From Brachypodium distachyon (Eukaryota > Streptophyta > Magnoliopsida > Poales > Poaceae), in the NCBI RefSeq assembly GCF_000005505.3, contig NC_016135.3, forward strand, positions 28,172,758-28,236,757: 64,000 bases of DNA, in the 5' to 3' direction. Numbering within the stretch: position 1 is the first letter of the stretch; each line of letters opens with the position of its first letter. Below, one piece after another: positions 45,551-55,939 of the stretch. Position numbers and translations under genes: made by a program. The notes below the pieces were generated by a model that was given only the letters and a program-made list of their open reading frames with translations, was not told the origin of the DNA and ran no database searches.

Positions 45551-45814
45551 CTTCAAACTTGAAATGAGATACATTTGTATTTTTTATATGCTTTTATGAA
45601 ATTTTGACACTTTGTAATCAATGTCGTGAAGTGAGATACATTTGTATTCTTTATATGCTTTAAATGATGCGGCTATATATACATTTGTATGCTTTAAATG
45701 ATGTGACAGTGTATTTTTCTGTGCTGTGCTGTGATGTGCTGTGTTGTATATATTTTTCTGTGTATTTCTTGTGTATTTTCTGTTGTTTTAATTATTTTTT
45801 AATTACCGAAAATG

Positions 45815-46078
45815 TATCAGTGTCGCTCGCTCGTCCGACACTGATGTGGCAAAGCGACCGTTACTGATGTACATATCATCAGTGACGGGCGCGGAAACGT
45901 GACCGTCACTGATGATGGTATTCATCAGTAACGGTCGGATCAGGCCGCTCGCCAGAGACCGTTACTGATGTACCATCATCAGTAACGGTTGGAACTACCG
46001 TTACTGATGATACCTATCATCAGTAACACGAAGTTAGTAACGACGGTCCTGCTACTGATAAGCCTTTCTGTATTAGTG
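45815..46078. repeat. CACTA right terminal/subterminal repeat array
   Basis: About nine copies of (C)ATCAGT(A/G)ACGG and complement in facing pairs, ending with the terminal inverted repeat (TTTCTGTATTAGTG). Confidence 0.85.
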
Positions 46079-46168
46079 GCGACGCGGCAGAGCTTGATGT
46101 GGATGACGTGAGGGGGTCAGGACAGGCTTGCTCCATGCCTGGGTGACCGCCACTTGAAGCCCGGCGCA
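46079..46168 (-). mobile_element. LINE, 5'-truncated end, separated by the CACTA insertion
   Basis: Read on the minus strand this begins with codons for LQVAVTQAWSKPVLTP and, after one frameshift, HVIHIKLCRVA. Removing the CACTA and one GCG copy, the frame continues directly into KALKKWQRE at 37062 and below. The element starts abruptly here, within ORF2, next to the target duplication at 46169-46181. It was therefore 5'-truncated at insertion and never carried an endonuclease domain at this locus. Confidence 0.88.
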
Positions 46169-46181
46169 GTTTGCAGAAACT
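46169..46181. repeat. LINE target-site duplication, right copy
   Basis: GTTTGCAGAAACT, identical to 34248-34260, 11.9 kb away because of the LINE and the CACTA between them. Confidence 0.85.
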
Positions 46182-46816
46182 TGGGAAACCGGCGTCAGGG
46201 ATTTTTAACGGATTCTTTTATAATTGATTTTATTGAACTTCGAAGCCGCATCAAGATGATACATCCAAGCAAATTTTGTACTCCGCATAAGATGGTGCAC
46301 ACATCACAACATAATAAGAAAAAAAAAAGTTTGAATGACATGCATGATAGCTTGCTGGACTGTACGAGCACTGGAGTACTGCTAGCTAGTTAATCTTCAC
46401 GCACGTCTGCTAATTACTTTAGCTGTCGCGCGCGTTCCTACACAAACTAATTAAAGTCAAGCTCTTAGTAATACTTTAAAAGAGAGAGAGGGAGAAGTTG
46501 AACTGATCTTTGCATCGTGTGCCATAGGATCGAAACGCTGTATATATTGACCATCGACAGATCGAGACAGGGTAGATATATAGCATTTCTGGTCTCATAG
46601 GTTTATTGAGTCAGATCGATGTATTACTGACGACGACATACAACTGTCGGTTGATCGTCTTGTGACTTTACTACAGTACAACTCCACAACACAAGCACAC
46701 ACATGCATCGATCCCCATTTAACCCCACAGCCAAAACTAACACGTGATTGACAACGACACCAATCCAAATCACGAGCACTCACGGATCGATCCAGAACTA
46801 AAAATTAACCACTGAA
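46182..46816. other. Spacer and 3' UTR of peroxidase gene 1
   Basis: AT-rich, with no gene seen. The part nearest 46816 is probably the 3' UTR of the minus-strand peroxidase. Confidence 0.45.
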
Positions 46817-47973
46817 CTACATCTCAGCAACGAGGCCCTCATCGTCGGCAGTCTGGACACCAGAGACACGGTTGTTCGGCACAGAGCAACTGATGAGCCT
46901 GATCTCGCCCTGGGTGCCCGTAAGCACGTCCATATTGCTCATCTTCACCATGGACGCCGCAAACTGCTCGAAGAAGGCGCCCTGGTTGAGCGCGAACCGT
47001 GTGGCCATGCGCTTGGTGTCGGCATGGTCGATGAGGCCCTGGTCCGACTTGAACAGCCCTTGCCTGGCGATGAGGTCGAAGTAGTACTTGTTGTCGAACA
47101 CGTCCGGCGTGCGCACGTCGTTGACCTGCGTTACGGTGCCGGAGGGGACGTCGGCGGCGCACTTGGCTTGGAGTTTCTTGGAGAAGTCCGGGTCGATCGT
47201 CGGGTCCGCGGAGGGAGGGAAGCGGTCGTTGAAGGACGGGCAGTGGGAGTGGCCGATGGTGTGCGCGCCGGAGAGGGAGACGAGGTCGGCGGTCGTGAGG
47301 TTGCGGTCCTTGAAGGATTTGATGAGGGTCGGCACGTCGAAGAAGGGGGCCGGTAGGGTTCCGACGAGGGCCTTGGACGCTGGGGCTAGTCCGTCACGCC
47401 GGCCTAGCGGTATCTCGTATGTCGGCCCGCCAGCCTAGAACGACAAATTATATACGGGTTAGTTACGTCTTATATGTTTAAAAGACGTATCCAATGCAAA
47501 CCTTCGTTCCGTGCAAACTTGCAAACTGTGCACGCATTATGTTGTAATGCATGTGTGCTTACGGCGACGAGGGCGTCACGGGTGGCGAGGGCGGTGATGT
47601 CGGCGCAGGAGACGACGGGGCCGCAGAAGCGGTGGACGGCGGCACGGATGTCGTCGATGAGCTTGAGCGCCGTGGGGCGGAGCGTCTGGTTGGGGACCTC
47701 GAGGAGCTCGCTGCCGGTCCCGTTGAGGAGCACGGAGGCGTCGCAGCCCTGCGGGAAGCAGTCATGGAAGAGGATGCGGACGAGCGCCGGCGCGATGCCC
47801 ACGTCGCGCCGGAAGGCCTCGCCGACGTGGTACTTCACGATGTGGTCCAGGTCCGGGCACGACGTGTCGTGGAACCCCCACGACAGCCCGGGGGCCACCG
47901 GAGCGGCGCTGGCGCCGAGGGAGGAGGAGAGCGCCAGGAGGAAGACGACGACGGCCGCTCTAGACGACGCCAT
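46817..47973 (-). CDS. Class III secretory peroxidase 1, intact, 342 aa
   Basis: Secreted haem peroxidase of the plant class III family, acting in the apoplast on phenolic substrates with H2O2. The specific substrate is unknown. Exons are 47973-47563 and 47434-46817 (411 and 618 bp). The start MASSRAAVVVFLLALSSSLGASA is a signal peptide. Visible motifs are the distal region RILFHDCFPQGCDASVLL (catalytic Arg and His), VSCADI, the proximal haem-ligand region DLVSLSGAHTIGHSHC, and DVFDNKYY near the C-terminal part. All eight conserved cysteines are present. The intron falls after the RDALVA codons, not after the FPQ codons as in the other two peroxidases here. The C-terminus (GVQTADDEGLVAEM) extends past the last Cys. 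Confidence 0.95.
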
Positions 47974-48064
47974 GGATATATACGAGAGTAGCTAGCTACT
48001 TGATCAATCACCGACCCAAGTGTCGTGTGGCTTCCACGATGAAGCTAAGCTAGCTCGATCTTGG

Positions 48065-48072
48065 TATTTATA
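48065..48072 (-). promoter_or_regulatory. TATA box of peroxidase 1
   Basis: Minus-strand TATAAATA, 92 bp upstream of the start codon. The same octamer occurs at nearly the same distance in peroxidase 2. Confidence 0.6.
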
Positions 48073-49205
48073 AGCGGCAAAAACTGTGGCCAAGCCAAGC
48101 TCAGCTCGATCCGATCCATAGACAAGTCGACGCAGAGACTAAATAAGTGACACCATGTGTGCAGGCCAGGATCGCGCCATGGGTATAGTATTGACGTTGT
48201 GAGTCAGAAGAATTAATGCCGGTACACTTTGTTAATGCCGCCTCGCGTGTCAGTACATCTCTCTTCTTGGAACCTTCCTCTCCAATTTGACACACCTACT
48301 CCTAATTGATCAAGTGACCTAACAACTCCCTGGCCATGTACAGTGACATGTTAGCTAGCTAGCTTAGCTAAAGAAAATTTGGTGAAAGGACCACCGGCAG
48401 AACGATTGACCAGCTTTCTTCCTCGCAAACCTGTGCCAATCGATGGAGCCATGACGCCTTAAGAGGAATTCAAGTGATATATGGTCACGCACTCCACGTA
48501 CCGATCTTAAAGACTTCATTCTCTTAATTAAATAAAGAACACACTTGCAGCTTGTTAATTTGGGAATGGATATACTTAACGGATTTGGTATAATCCTGGA
48601 TGACAGGTGCGAATTAATCTTGGTAGTAGGTGCATAAGTGCATGGTTAGTTGGGGTGTCTCTCTCGATCGGCCGCTGAAATTTCGCTCGGCCCGGCCGGA
48701 GTCAGACACACAGACACGTGCAGTCGTGCGAGGTAATCTTGACTTACGCTAATAATTAGGCTCAGATTGACATAGTCAGGATGCCGCGCGCGCGTTCCTA
48801 CCTAGCTAGTAGCTACACACACAAAAAGTCAAGCTTTTATTTCTCCGTCTCTCAACAAGAGAACTTAATTTGGGGGATTACATGATGCTCTTCTCTTTGC
48901 ATGTGCTTGTTGATTAACTTGATGCACTGGAAAATGCATGCATATACAGGACCGAGTGTGGAATTCTGGGCCGTAAAAATCAGTTTTTTTTTAAAAGAGC
49001 CGTAAAAATCAGTTGCTGTCGCATATATATAGCAATGACATACGTATATAGGAGGAGTTCAAAAAAGAAGAGGAAAAAAAAAGGCTTACACGGTACAGTA
49101 ACTGGGCCGGCTCAGTAGTGAGAGACTCGTGATATACGACGGGCCCAACAAGGTACTTACTCAAGGAAAAAAAAACTGAGAGAAGAAATGTGCGGCCCAG
49201 ATGAA
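48073..49205. other. Intergenic, between divergent peroxidase 1 and FBD gene C
   Basis: Shared upstream region of two divergently transcribed genes. AT-rich, no coding gene. Confidence 0.45.
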
Positions 49206-49414
49206 TGAATGTCTTGCCTTCGTCTTCTTCCTCCTCTGCCGCAGCCAGCACCCCACCGCACTAGGGCTAGCCAGTGCGATGCCGGCACGGTGGCGGTCAG
49301 TCGAAGACGATCAATTGCGCGGCGGGCGAGCTCTTACGATTCCTTCGACGCGCTTCCTCCTTCCAAATCCCCTCCCAGGCCCGCGCCCTCTTGCACAGTA
49401 GCGTCTCCATCCAT
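49206..49414 (+). other. 5' leader exon of FBD gene C
   Basis: CT/GC-rich exon ending at the CCATAG/GTATTT donor. It aligns with the leaders of copies A and B, so the three genes share a 5'-UTR intron. The acceptor lies before about 50160. Confidence 0.5.
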
Positions 49415-49871
49415 AGGTATTTCTCCTGATTTCGTGATTCAGTTCGAAACCCTGTTAAGGCTGCGATTGTCTCGATCCTAGATTCCGCGGATGTGTCGTT
49501 TCCTCTCAAAACTAATGTGGCAACTCCCTGGGGATTATGTATCGTTGAATGCCGATGAGGCGATGGCCTGTTCCTGCCTTTTAATCTTGGTTAATCATCC
49601 AATCCCGATCGGCGATCCCCGTTGCCAAGTTTCAATATTTTTTTTTTCACATAATGCCTTGCCGCCAGCATGGCTTTGGTTCTATGCATCTGTCCCCCAG
49701 ACTAGTACTAACCTGGAAGATACCTGATTCGGTAAAGAATTCAGTTTCTGAACCTGATTCTCCGGCTTCTGTACCTGACCTTCATTCAGCCTGTTGCCAA
49801 ATTCTATTGCCTGTTTTAGTTTTCCTAGAACAAAATTGAGTGGGTGTGATTCACGATTGTTTGCTCAAATA

Positions 49872-50090
49872 GGTTTTTAGAATAACAGAGATTTCATCTC
49901 CGGCTTCATTAAAGGAAATCACAGTGTCTTACATAAACAAGTTTAACACAAATAGGACTGAAAATTTACATCAACCAGAAACCTGGCGTCAACACAGCTT
50001 TGACAACACACTTTTGCTGTTAACACTCAGATTGCTGCCAACACCAGAAGACTCTCACCCCAGAGCATTCATGACTTTTAACACCCAAAC
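49872..50090 (-). mobile_element. LINE 3'-end fragment in the 5'-UTR intron of FBD gene C
   Basis: On the minus strand it ends AATGAAGCCGGAGATGAAAT followed by CTCTGTTATTCTAAAA, the usual style of plant LINE 3' ends. Only ~200 bp, no coding part. Absent from the matching intron of copies A and B. Confidence 0.45.
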
Positions 50091-50174
50091 AGCTTGCTGA
50101 AATAGTAGTGATGGTTTATCGAGTTTGTACTGATTTGCTGACAAACAGATATCTGTATGTATCAGTGTGCCCTG

Positions 50175-52035
50175 ATGGACAAACAAAGCAGTCAAGAACG
50201 CCCCATCGAAAGCAAGAACGATGGTTTTAGTATGGAGCTTCGACTTCTACCCCATGTAAGGACCCACATGCCTTATTTATGTCAATTACATGCTCTGCTA
50301 AATCACAATGTTAGCAAGGAGCGTGACTAATTGGCCCCTCATGCTCGTTACAGGATGTTCTGTGTCACATACTGTCACGGCTATCGATCAAAGATGTCTT
50401 GAGGATGAGCACACTTTCTCGTCCATGGAGACAGCTAGGGATTTGTCACCCAGACCTGGTCTTCACCGAAGAGACCTTCTTTGGCAGCAGCAATACTATT
50501 AACCCGTCTGCATCCATGACTGCCGAATTCATCACCAGAGTCGACAATGTGTTGCGCCCACTGTGGGCTACTGCTGGAACTACCACTACACTGGATAAGT
50601 TTGTCATCAAATTTAAACTCCGCAGAAAGCATAAGTATCACATCGATAGATGGATTACTTTTGCCACCATGTCACGGGCCAAGCTCATTGCTCTTGATTT
50701 CATTATGAGAGAGTCAGGGCCTAGTTTTGAACATTACAAGTACATTGTCCCGCTGTGCAATCTCAGTGGCCCAAGTGGCTCTTGTGTCAAGTCACTTGAT
50801 CTGGGCTACATGTGTTTGAAGTTGCATCCCAGTTTCTGTGGTATCATGAACCTTAAGAATCTCACTCTAAGTACGGTGTCCATCGATAGAGTTGATCTTC
50901 AGTGTCTGTTGCTAAGCTGTGCTCTTCTCGAGAGTTTAAGCATAGAGTGGTGCTCCTTATCAAGTTTATGCGTACAGCAGGAGTTGTGCCAGCTGCAGTA
51001 CCTGCGTGTGCATGGTTGTGACCTGGAAATGATAGAATTACATGCTCCGAATCTTACCAGATTTGAGTTTGATGACGATTTGAGGCAAATTATGCTCACC
51101 AAATCCTGGAAGTTGTCGGAGGCAACCTTTGTGTCGAATAGGAGAGCGCTCCCACCTTATGATTATGATTTGGACCTCCTCTTCTACGAGCTTGCACCTG
51201 CTCTTCCTCTTTTGCATGAACTATTTGTACTTTTGAATGTTGATCAGGTTTGCTCTAGAAAGAAGTGCCTCGTTTTATTCTTTTTTATTTCCATCACAGT
51301 ATTTACTTTCAAACTTACCACCTCGATTGATCTCAAATTATTTTGATTCGTATGGCCGTGCATTGTTTCTGTTCCAGGTGCTAATGTTCAGTAACACCCA
51401 GACTAGCTTCATCAATTTGAGGCACCTGAACGTGAATCTTGATATCTTTTTCGATCCATTGGATACTAGTTGGGTTATGGGGTTGGTTTATCTCTTGGAA
51501 TTATCACCTGTCTTAGAAGGGCTAGAACTGCATGTAAGTGATTTCAGTTGTTAATTATGGTAATTCCGTATGGCCTCAGTCTCTCCACTCGAACAAAGTT
51601 CCATATTGATTTTCTTTGAGAACATAAAGATGCATCTTACATTTAATGGACATACACGTGCAGATCGATGGTGGTAGCTTTTGCCGCCGTAATCAGACGA
51701 TGGTGTCGGCCGCAGAAGGACCTCTGCTTCGTCACCTCAGGAGGGTCTACATATCTGGATTTTCTGATGTATTGGGCCTACCCGAACTGGCTCTCTACAT
51801 CCTTGGGAATGCTACTGTTCTTGAACGTATGATTGTAGATCCAGTGGTAAGGATGAAGTATGATCTGCGTACCGATTATTTCTATCCGTCCACCAATTTC
51901 GGTAGCAATAAGGAGTTTGTTGTTCCGCCTGGTCCTACTACCAAGGAGAATATGTTCTGGATCACCAAGAAGAGGATGTTTGCGAAACAGCACCTGGAGA
52001 CAGAGGAGTTTCGTCACATCGTCACCGTTTTATGA
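50175..52035 (+). CDS. F-box/LRR/FBD-domain protein (copy C), intact, 500 aa
   Basis: SCF-type adaptor of the same family as copies A and B but inverted relative to them and 30 kb away. Exons: 50175-50255, 50354-51247, 51378-51533 and 51664-52035 (81, 894, 156 and 372 bp), one open frame to TGA. The exon 1/2 joint restores LLPHDVLCHILSRLSIKDV, a clean F-box start, followed by STLSRPWRQLGICHPDLVF. LRR-type repeats follow (SCVKSLDLGYMCLKL, LKNLTLSTVSI, ALLESLSIEW). The FBD-type C-terminus has RHLRRVYISGF, LALYILGNATVLERMIVDPVVRM and EEFRHIVTVL. It is closer in sequence to the frameshifted copy B than to A and shows what B looked like before its deletion. Confidence 0.92.
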
Positions 52036-52335
52036 ATAACAACGCTGGGTCTTGAGATCTTATCTAAATAAATGGATGCTTGGGAGCTTCCTGAAAGCTT
52101 TTGAGTGTTGTCTCTGTATTTCGACTACAGTCCGGAATATGCTGTCACTATTTGGTTTGTTGTTCTTTTGGGCTTTGGTGGTATGGCTGTGAGCAGAAGA
52201 AGGTTGGCATAATGAAGTAATATGTGGCACTCTTTCTTCAATACGCTTAGTCAAATCAACATACATAAATATATGCTAGTAGTAACAATTTGTATACGAG
52301 TGTAAGTTTTATAATCCTGGCACTGGTGTTTTTTA

Positions 52336-53115
52336 GGAAAAAAAATTGGGTGGGCGCCGGGCGCACCCGCGCCCCGTGCGCTCCAAGTCGCGATGGCTGC
52401 CATGTGCGCAGGCTTCGATGGCTGCTTTCCGAAGCGTCTCGCCCAATGAGCCGGACATGGATTGCCGCGGCTCGCCCATGGATTCCAGGACCTCGCGCCG
52501 CCGCCGCCGCCGGTGGTGCTGCCTGCCTCCGCCAACCCCTATGTGCTCTCGTCCGCGTCCTCCTCCCAACCACCTGCCAAGAGTCAGTCCGCCTACCAGG
52601 GAGAACTTCAGGGAGATGTTTGGGCCAGGTGGGGAAGAGATTCGGCGACGCCGCCCGCAAGACGGTGGGCATGGCCGGCGATGTCTGGCAATACTATGAG
52701 TTTCCCCGATTCCTTGCCGCGGCCAGGAAATTGGAGCGCGTGGATACCACGGCGGTGCGCGGGAGCTCATCCTGCCGGAGTCAGACGAGGGGTCAGGAGG
52801 CTCGCCACGAGCGCAGAGCACGTCCGCCGTGGCAAGCGGCGGCGGGCACGGAGCTCCACCGCCAACGGCGGCGCGAGGTCCTCCGGCGACATGCGCGAGT
52901 ACACCATGCCCTCATCCTACGAAGGAGCGGCGGACGGCTTGGAATCCATCGGCGAGCCGCTGCGACCCATGTCCGGCTCGTTGGGACCCGATCCGATTCG
53001 GAAAGTGGCCATCGCGTTTGTCTCCGTCCGATCTGATGCCTGCGCACGTGGTGGCCATCGCGACGTGGAGCGCACGGGGGCGCGGGTGACCCCGGTGCCC
53101 ACCCATTTTTTTTCC
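52336..53115. mobile_element. Mutator-like element with long inverted ends and captured gene fragment (candidate Pack-MULE)
   Basis: The two ends are inverted copies over ~150 bp: GGAAAAAAAATTGGGTGGGC and (inverted right) GGAAAAAAAATGGGTGGGCA. Shared blocks follow: CACCCGCGCCCC, CGTGCGCTCCA(A/C)GTCGCGAT, ACGTGCGCAGGC-like, GAGCCGGACATGG and CGGCTCGCC(C/G)ATGGATTCCA. A clear 9-bp target duplication was not found. The unique centre (~52490-52720) is very GC-rich and reads, in changing frames, ANPYVLSSASSSQPPAKS, NFREMF and GKRFGDAARKTVGMAGDVWQYY. The last resembles the N-terminal part of plant GEM-like/GRAM-domain proteins. No transposase is present. Confidence 0.6.
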
Positions 53116-53647
53116 TTTTCTAGGATATTATTCACTGCAAATTAAAAAACAATAGAAAGCCAAATGGTTGTTTGGTAGGAAGAAAATAGAGAGGATTATC
53201 CCTAATTTTCTCTCACAAAACACTCCATTTTTTAATTAAATTAGAACATTTCTCATACGAAGTACTAATGTTTTTTAAAAACAAACACTAGTGTTTTGGG
53301 GTTTTGAGAGTTTTGGGTGAGCAGCTGAACTCCTGCTCGTGGTTACAAATTCGTCCCGAAAGACATCGTACGTATAGCAACCCTTTAACTCTATTATTGC
53401 ACTGTAAGGCAGTACATATAGTTGCTGAAACGTGACACACAAACTAGGCCCGCACACGGCTGGCATACACTACTATCAAGCAAACAGCCCACAAGGGTCA
53501 TAGCTTGGCCCTAGCTAGCTAGCTCTTATTACATGGCGTGTGCAAAGAAAAAGAAAGAAACGTGCCTTTGACAACATCCGGGTAGCTAGGGTACGTTGTC
53601 AACGCACGCATGGTGCATGTTATTAATGTGGGTGATATGATCCGACA
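53116..53647. other. Spacer and 3' UTR of peroxidase 2
   Basis: AT-rich, no gene seen; TA-rich with short simple repeats. Confidence 0.45.
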
Positions 53648-54898
53648 TCAAACGGAGGCCTTGAGGAGCTCCTCGCCGGCAAGGTAGGCGGCAGGCGGCC
53701 CGGCCGGCCCCCACGCGTTGTTCCAGAAGCAGCTGTACCTCCGGATCTGGCCGTTGGCTTCCTGGGCTCCCGGCAGATGCGCCACCTTCCTCATGGACGT
53801 CCCAAACTGGCTGAAGAACCACCCTTGGTTCCCGGCGAAGTTGCGGACCAACATGCCGGTCTCGGCGTCACGGGTGAGCGCCATGTCGGAGCTGAGCACT
53901 CCTTCCCCGTTCACCAGGTTGCTATAGTACTTGTTGTCGAAGGTGTCCGGGGTGGTCACATCGAGCTCCTGCAGCCGGTCGGCATTGCCGGTGCAGTTGT
54001 CCCGGAGCCTCCGGACGAAGCCGTCGTTGTTCTCATGGAACCGGTCGCTGAAGCTCCGGCAGCTCGCCCTGCCGATGGTGTGCGCGCCGGAGAGCGCCAC
54101 GAGGTCGGTCGTGTCGAGGCCGCGGCTGGCCAGGGATTCCTTGAGCTCGGTGGCGTTGAAGCCGGGCCCCGGGAGTTCCTGGACCTTTTTGAGCGCGGCC
54201 GGCCAGGGGCTGTCGAGGCGGCCCAGCGGCACCTCGTACCCTGGCACCCCGGACTGCATCACGGCCTGCCGGGTGGCCAGGTTGAGGATGTCGGCGCAGG
54301 AGACGGTGGCGCCGCAGGCTTCGTGCACCGCCTTGCGGATGTCCTCGATGAGATGCACCGCGCTCCGCCGGATCCCGTGGTTCTGAGGCATGTTCAGCTC
54401 GCCCCAGAACTTGTTCAACAGTAGAATCGACGCGTCGCAGCCCTGTAGTTTATATATGTAATATATATATATGCATGGTTAGGTATTTAATTTGACGACG
54501 CATGCCTTAATTGTTGAAGTATAAGTTGATTGTTCTCATTTCTCCATCCGCTTGATCGAGCTTTTGGGTGAGCTGGTTCGGTACGTGAAACTCTTCGTTA
54601 ATAAGTGTTTGGACTAGCTACATAGAGAATGTATGTATACCTGAGGGAAGCAGTCGTGGAAGGACAAGCGGAGGAGGCCGGCAACGACACCGACATCTGC
54701 CTCCTTTGCTTTCTTCACGGCATCGTGCACCATTTGATCCAGGTTCGGGCACGACGCGTCGTGGAAGTCATAGGACAGACCCCCGGCGTCGTTGTTGGGC
54801 ATGGAGATCAACGACGGCAAGGACAAGGCTGCCGGGGCAGAGAGCAGCAGCACGGCAACGACGACCATGCCCAGCTTTGCTGCCCTGCTGAAAGCCAT
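53648..54898 (-). CDS. Class III secretory peroxidase 2, intact, 350 aa
   Basis: Secreted haem peroxidase. Exons are 54898-54641 and 54442-53648 (258 and 795 bp, in frame). Signal peptide MAFSRAAKLGMVVVAVLLLSAPAALS. The distal region is LRLSFHDCFPQ, split by the intron from GCDASILL. VSCADILNLATR and proximal-His region DLVALSGAHTIGRASC follow, then DTFDNKYYSNL. All eight structural cysteines are present. The intron sits directly after FHDCFPQ, as in peroxidase 3, so these two are closer relatives of each other than of peroxidase 1. The copia element begins 324 bp upstream of its start codon. Confidence 0.95.
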
Positions 54899-54996
54899 TT
54901 TTTCTCTCCTACCTAGGTTAGGCTGTATTACTATCTGTGGCTATGACTCTTGAGAGTTTGTGAGGGAGTGTGCTTTCCTCACGGCCCAGGAGATGG

Positions 54997-55004
54997 TATT
55001 TATA
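54997..55004 (-). promoter_or_regulatory. TATA box of peroxidase 2
   Basis: Minus-strand TATAAATA, 99 bp upstream of the start codon and 218 bp downstream of the copia LTR edge. Confidence 0.6.
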
Positions 55005-55221
55005 ACCCAAGTACGTAGCTAGGTAGCTTATATGCTGATCAGGGTGCAAACAAGTGCTCACATGGGATCTTGTCGTAGTGATAGACAATGAAATGCATGG
55101 AGAAGGATAAGACTGGATTACCCTCCCGGAGTTTCAAGCTACTGCAAAGAGGGCACTCATTGTACGGACGTGTGATACTATATTAAGATCAAGATCCAGA
55201 AGATGAGTTTAATTTGTGATC

Positions 55222-55932
55222 TGTAGAGAATTCGAGGTGGACCTAACACACTACGAGAGGGCCTATTCACCTATACCAACTACTTTGGTGTAGTTGATTA
55301 GTCCCTTTTTATTTCTACTTACTTAGTGCAAGCTTTCGGGCGGCAGAGCCACTCACGTTAAAGCAAGTCTTGAATCCGGGCGGCTATGCCACTCACGTTG
55401 AAACAAGACCGTTGTGATTCCGGGCGAATCCGCTCACGTTAAATCACAACTTATATGCACTAAGTACTTAGAAATAACAAGGCCTAACCGGGAGACTTAT
55501 ATGAACAAAGTAGTACTATATTGCTTTAGGAATATTAGTACAAGAGAGAGCATACACACCTTACACTTGCTCACACCTTGTTCTCCACCTTCTTCACTTC
55601 TTTATTCTCTACTACTCAAGGTGTGAGGCAAGGGCCTCTATTTATAGGACTACATGGCCATTGGATCTTTGACATGTGTCAAAATCTTAGCCGTTGATAC
55701 AAAATATTTAAAGCCTTCCACACACTTCTACATAAATATCTAGATACTACAAGGTTTCCTATTTATTTATTTTAAACTCCTATTCTAGAATATTCCAAAG
55801 CTTCTTCATGCATATCTAAACACTAGAAGGTTCCCTCTTTTATTTATTTTATATTTTAGAGTATTCCATAGTAATGTCTTCTTTCTTGTAATATTGAGAA
55901 CACTCTAGAAGCTTGCATTGTATTCTCCAACA
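55222..55932 (-). repeat. Copia 3' LTR
   Basis: 711 bp. On the minus strand it starts TGTTGGAGAA and ends TTCTCTACA, with a TATAAATA box at 55639-55646. Differences from the other LTR: C/T in the first hairpin-type repeat (55333 area), and G/A plus T/C near 55690-55710. Confidence 0.95.
55328..55450 (-). other. Three tandem stem-loop-forming repeats in the 3' LTR
   Basis: Counterpart of 60396-60518. Three units each keep AACGTGAG on one side and CCCGG on the other, enclosed by complementary arms. Confidence 0.6.
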
Positions 55933-55939
55933 CTCCCCC
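55933..55939 (-). other. Polypurine tract
   Basis: GGGGGAG on the minus strand, placed directly between the stop codon of the polyprotein (55940-55942) and the 3' LTR. It is the expected plus-strand DNA primer. Confidence 0.85.

Larger units (their letters stand above)
37066..46078 (+). mobile_element. CACTA (En/Spm-type) transposon, 9,013 bp
   Basis: Starts CACTACTACAAAACGG. The inverted right end starts CACTAATACAGAAAGG. The target duplication is GCG on both sides (37063-37065, 46079-46081). Subterminal arrays of CATCAGTAACGG and its complement occupy both ends, with a third array inside at 40972-41190. Two gene regions follow in the same direction: a TNP2-type transposase (37950-40613) and a second gene with a Ulp1-like C-terminus (42312-45550). 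Both carry several stops or frameshifts, so the copy is not autonomous. Its insertion site lies within LINE coding sequence. Confidence 0.93.

Noticed and set aside
46839..47991. Arg- or Glu-rich frames across peroxidase 1
   Set aside because: Out-of-frame readings of the peroxidase exons.
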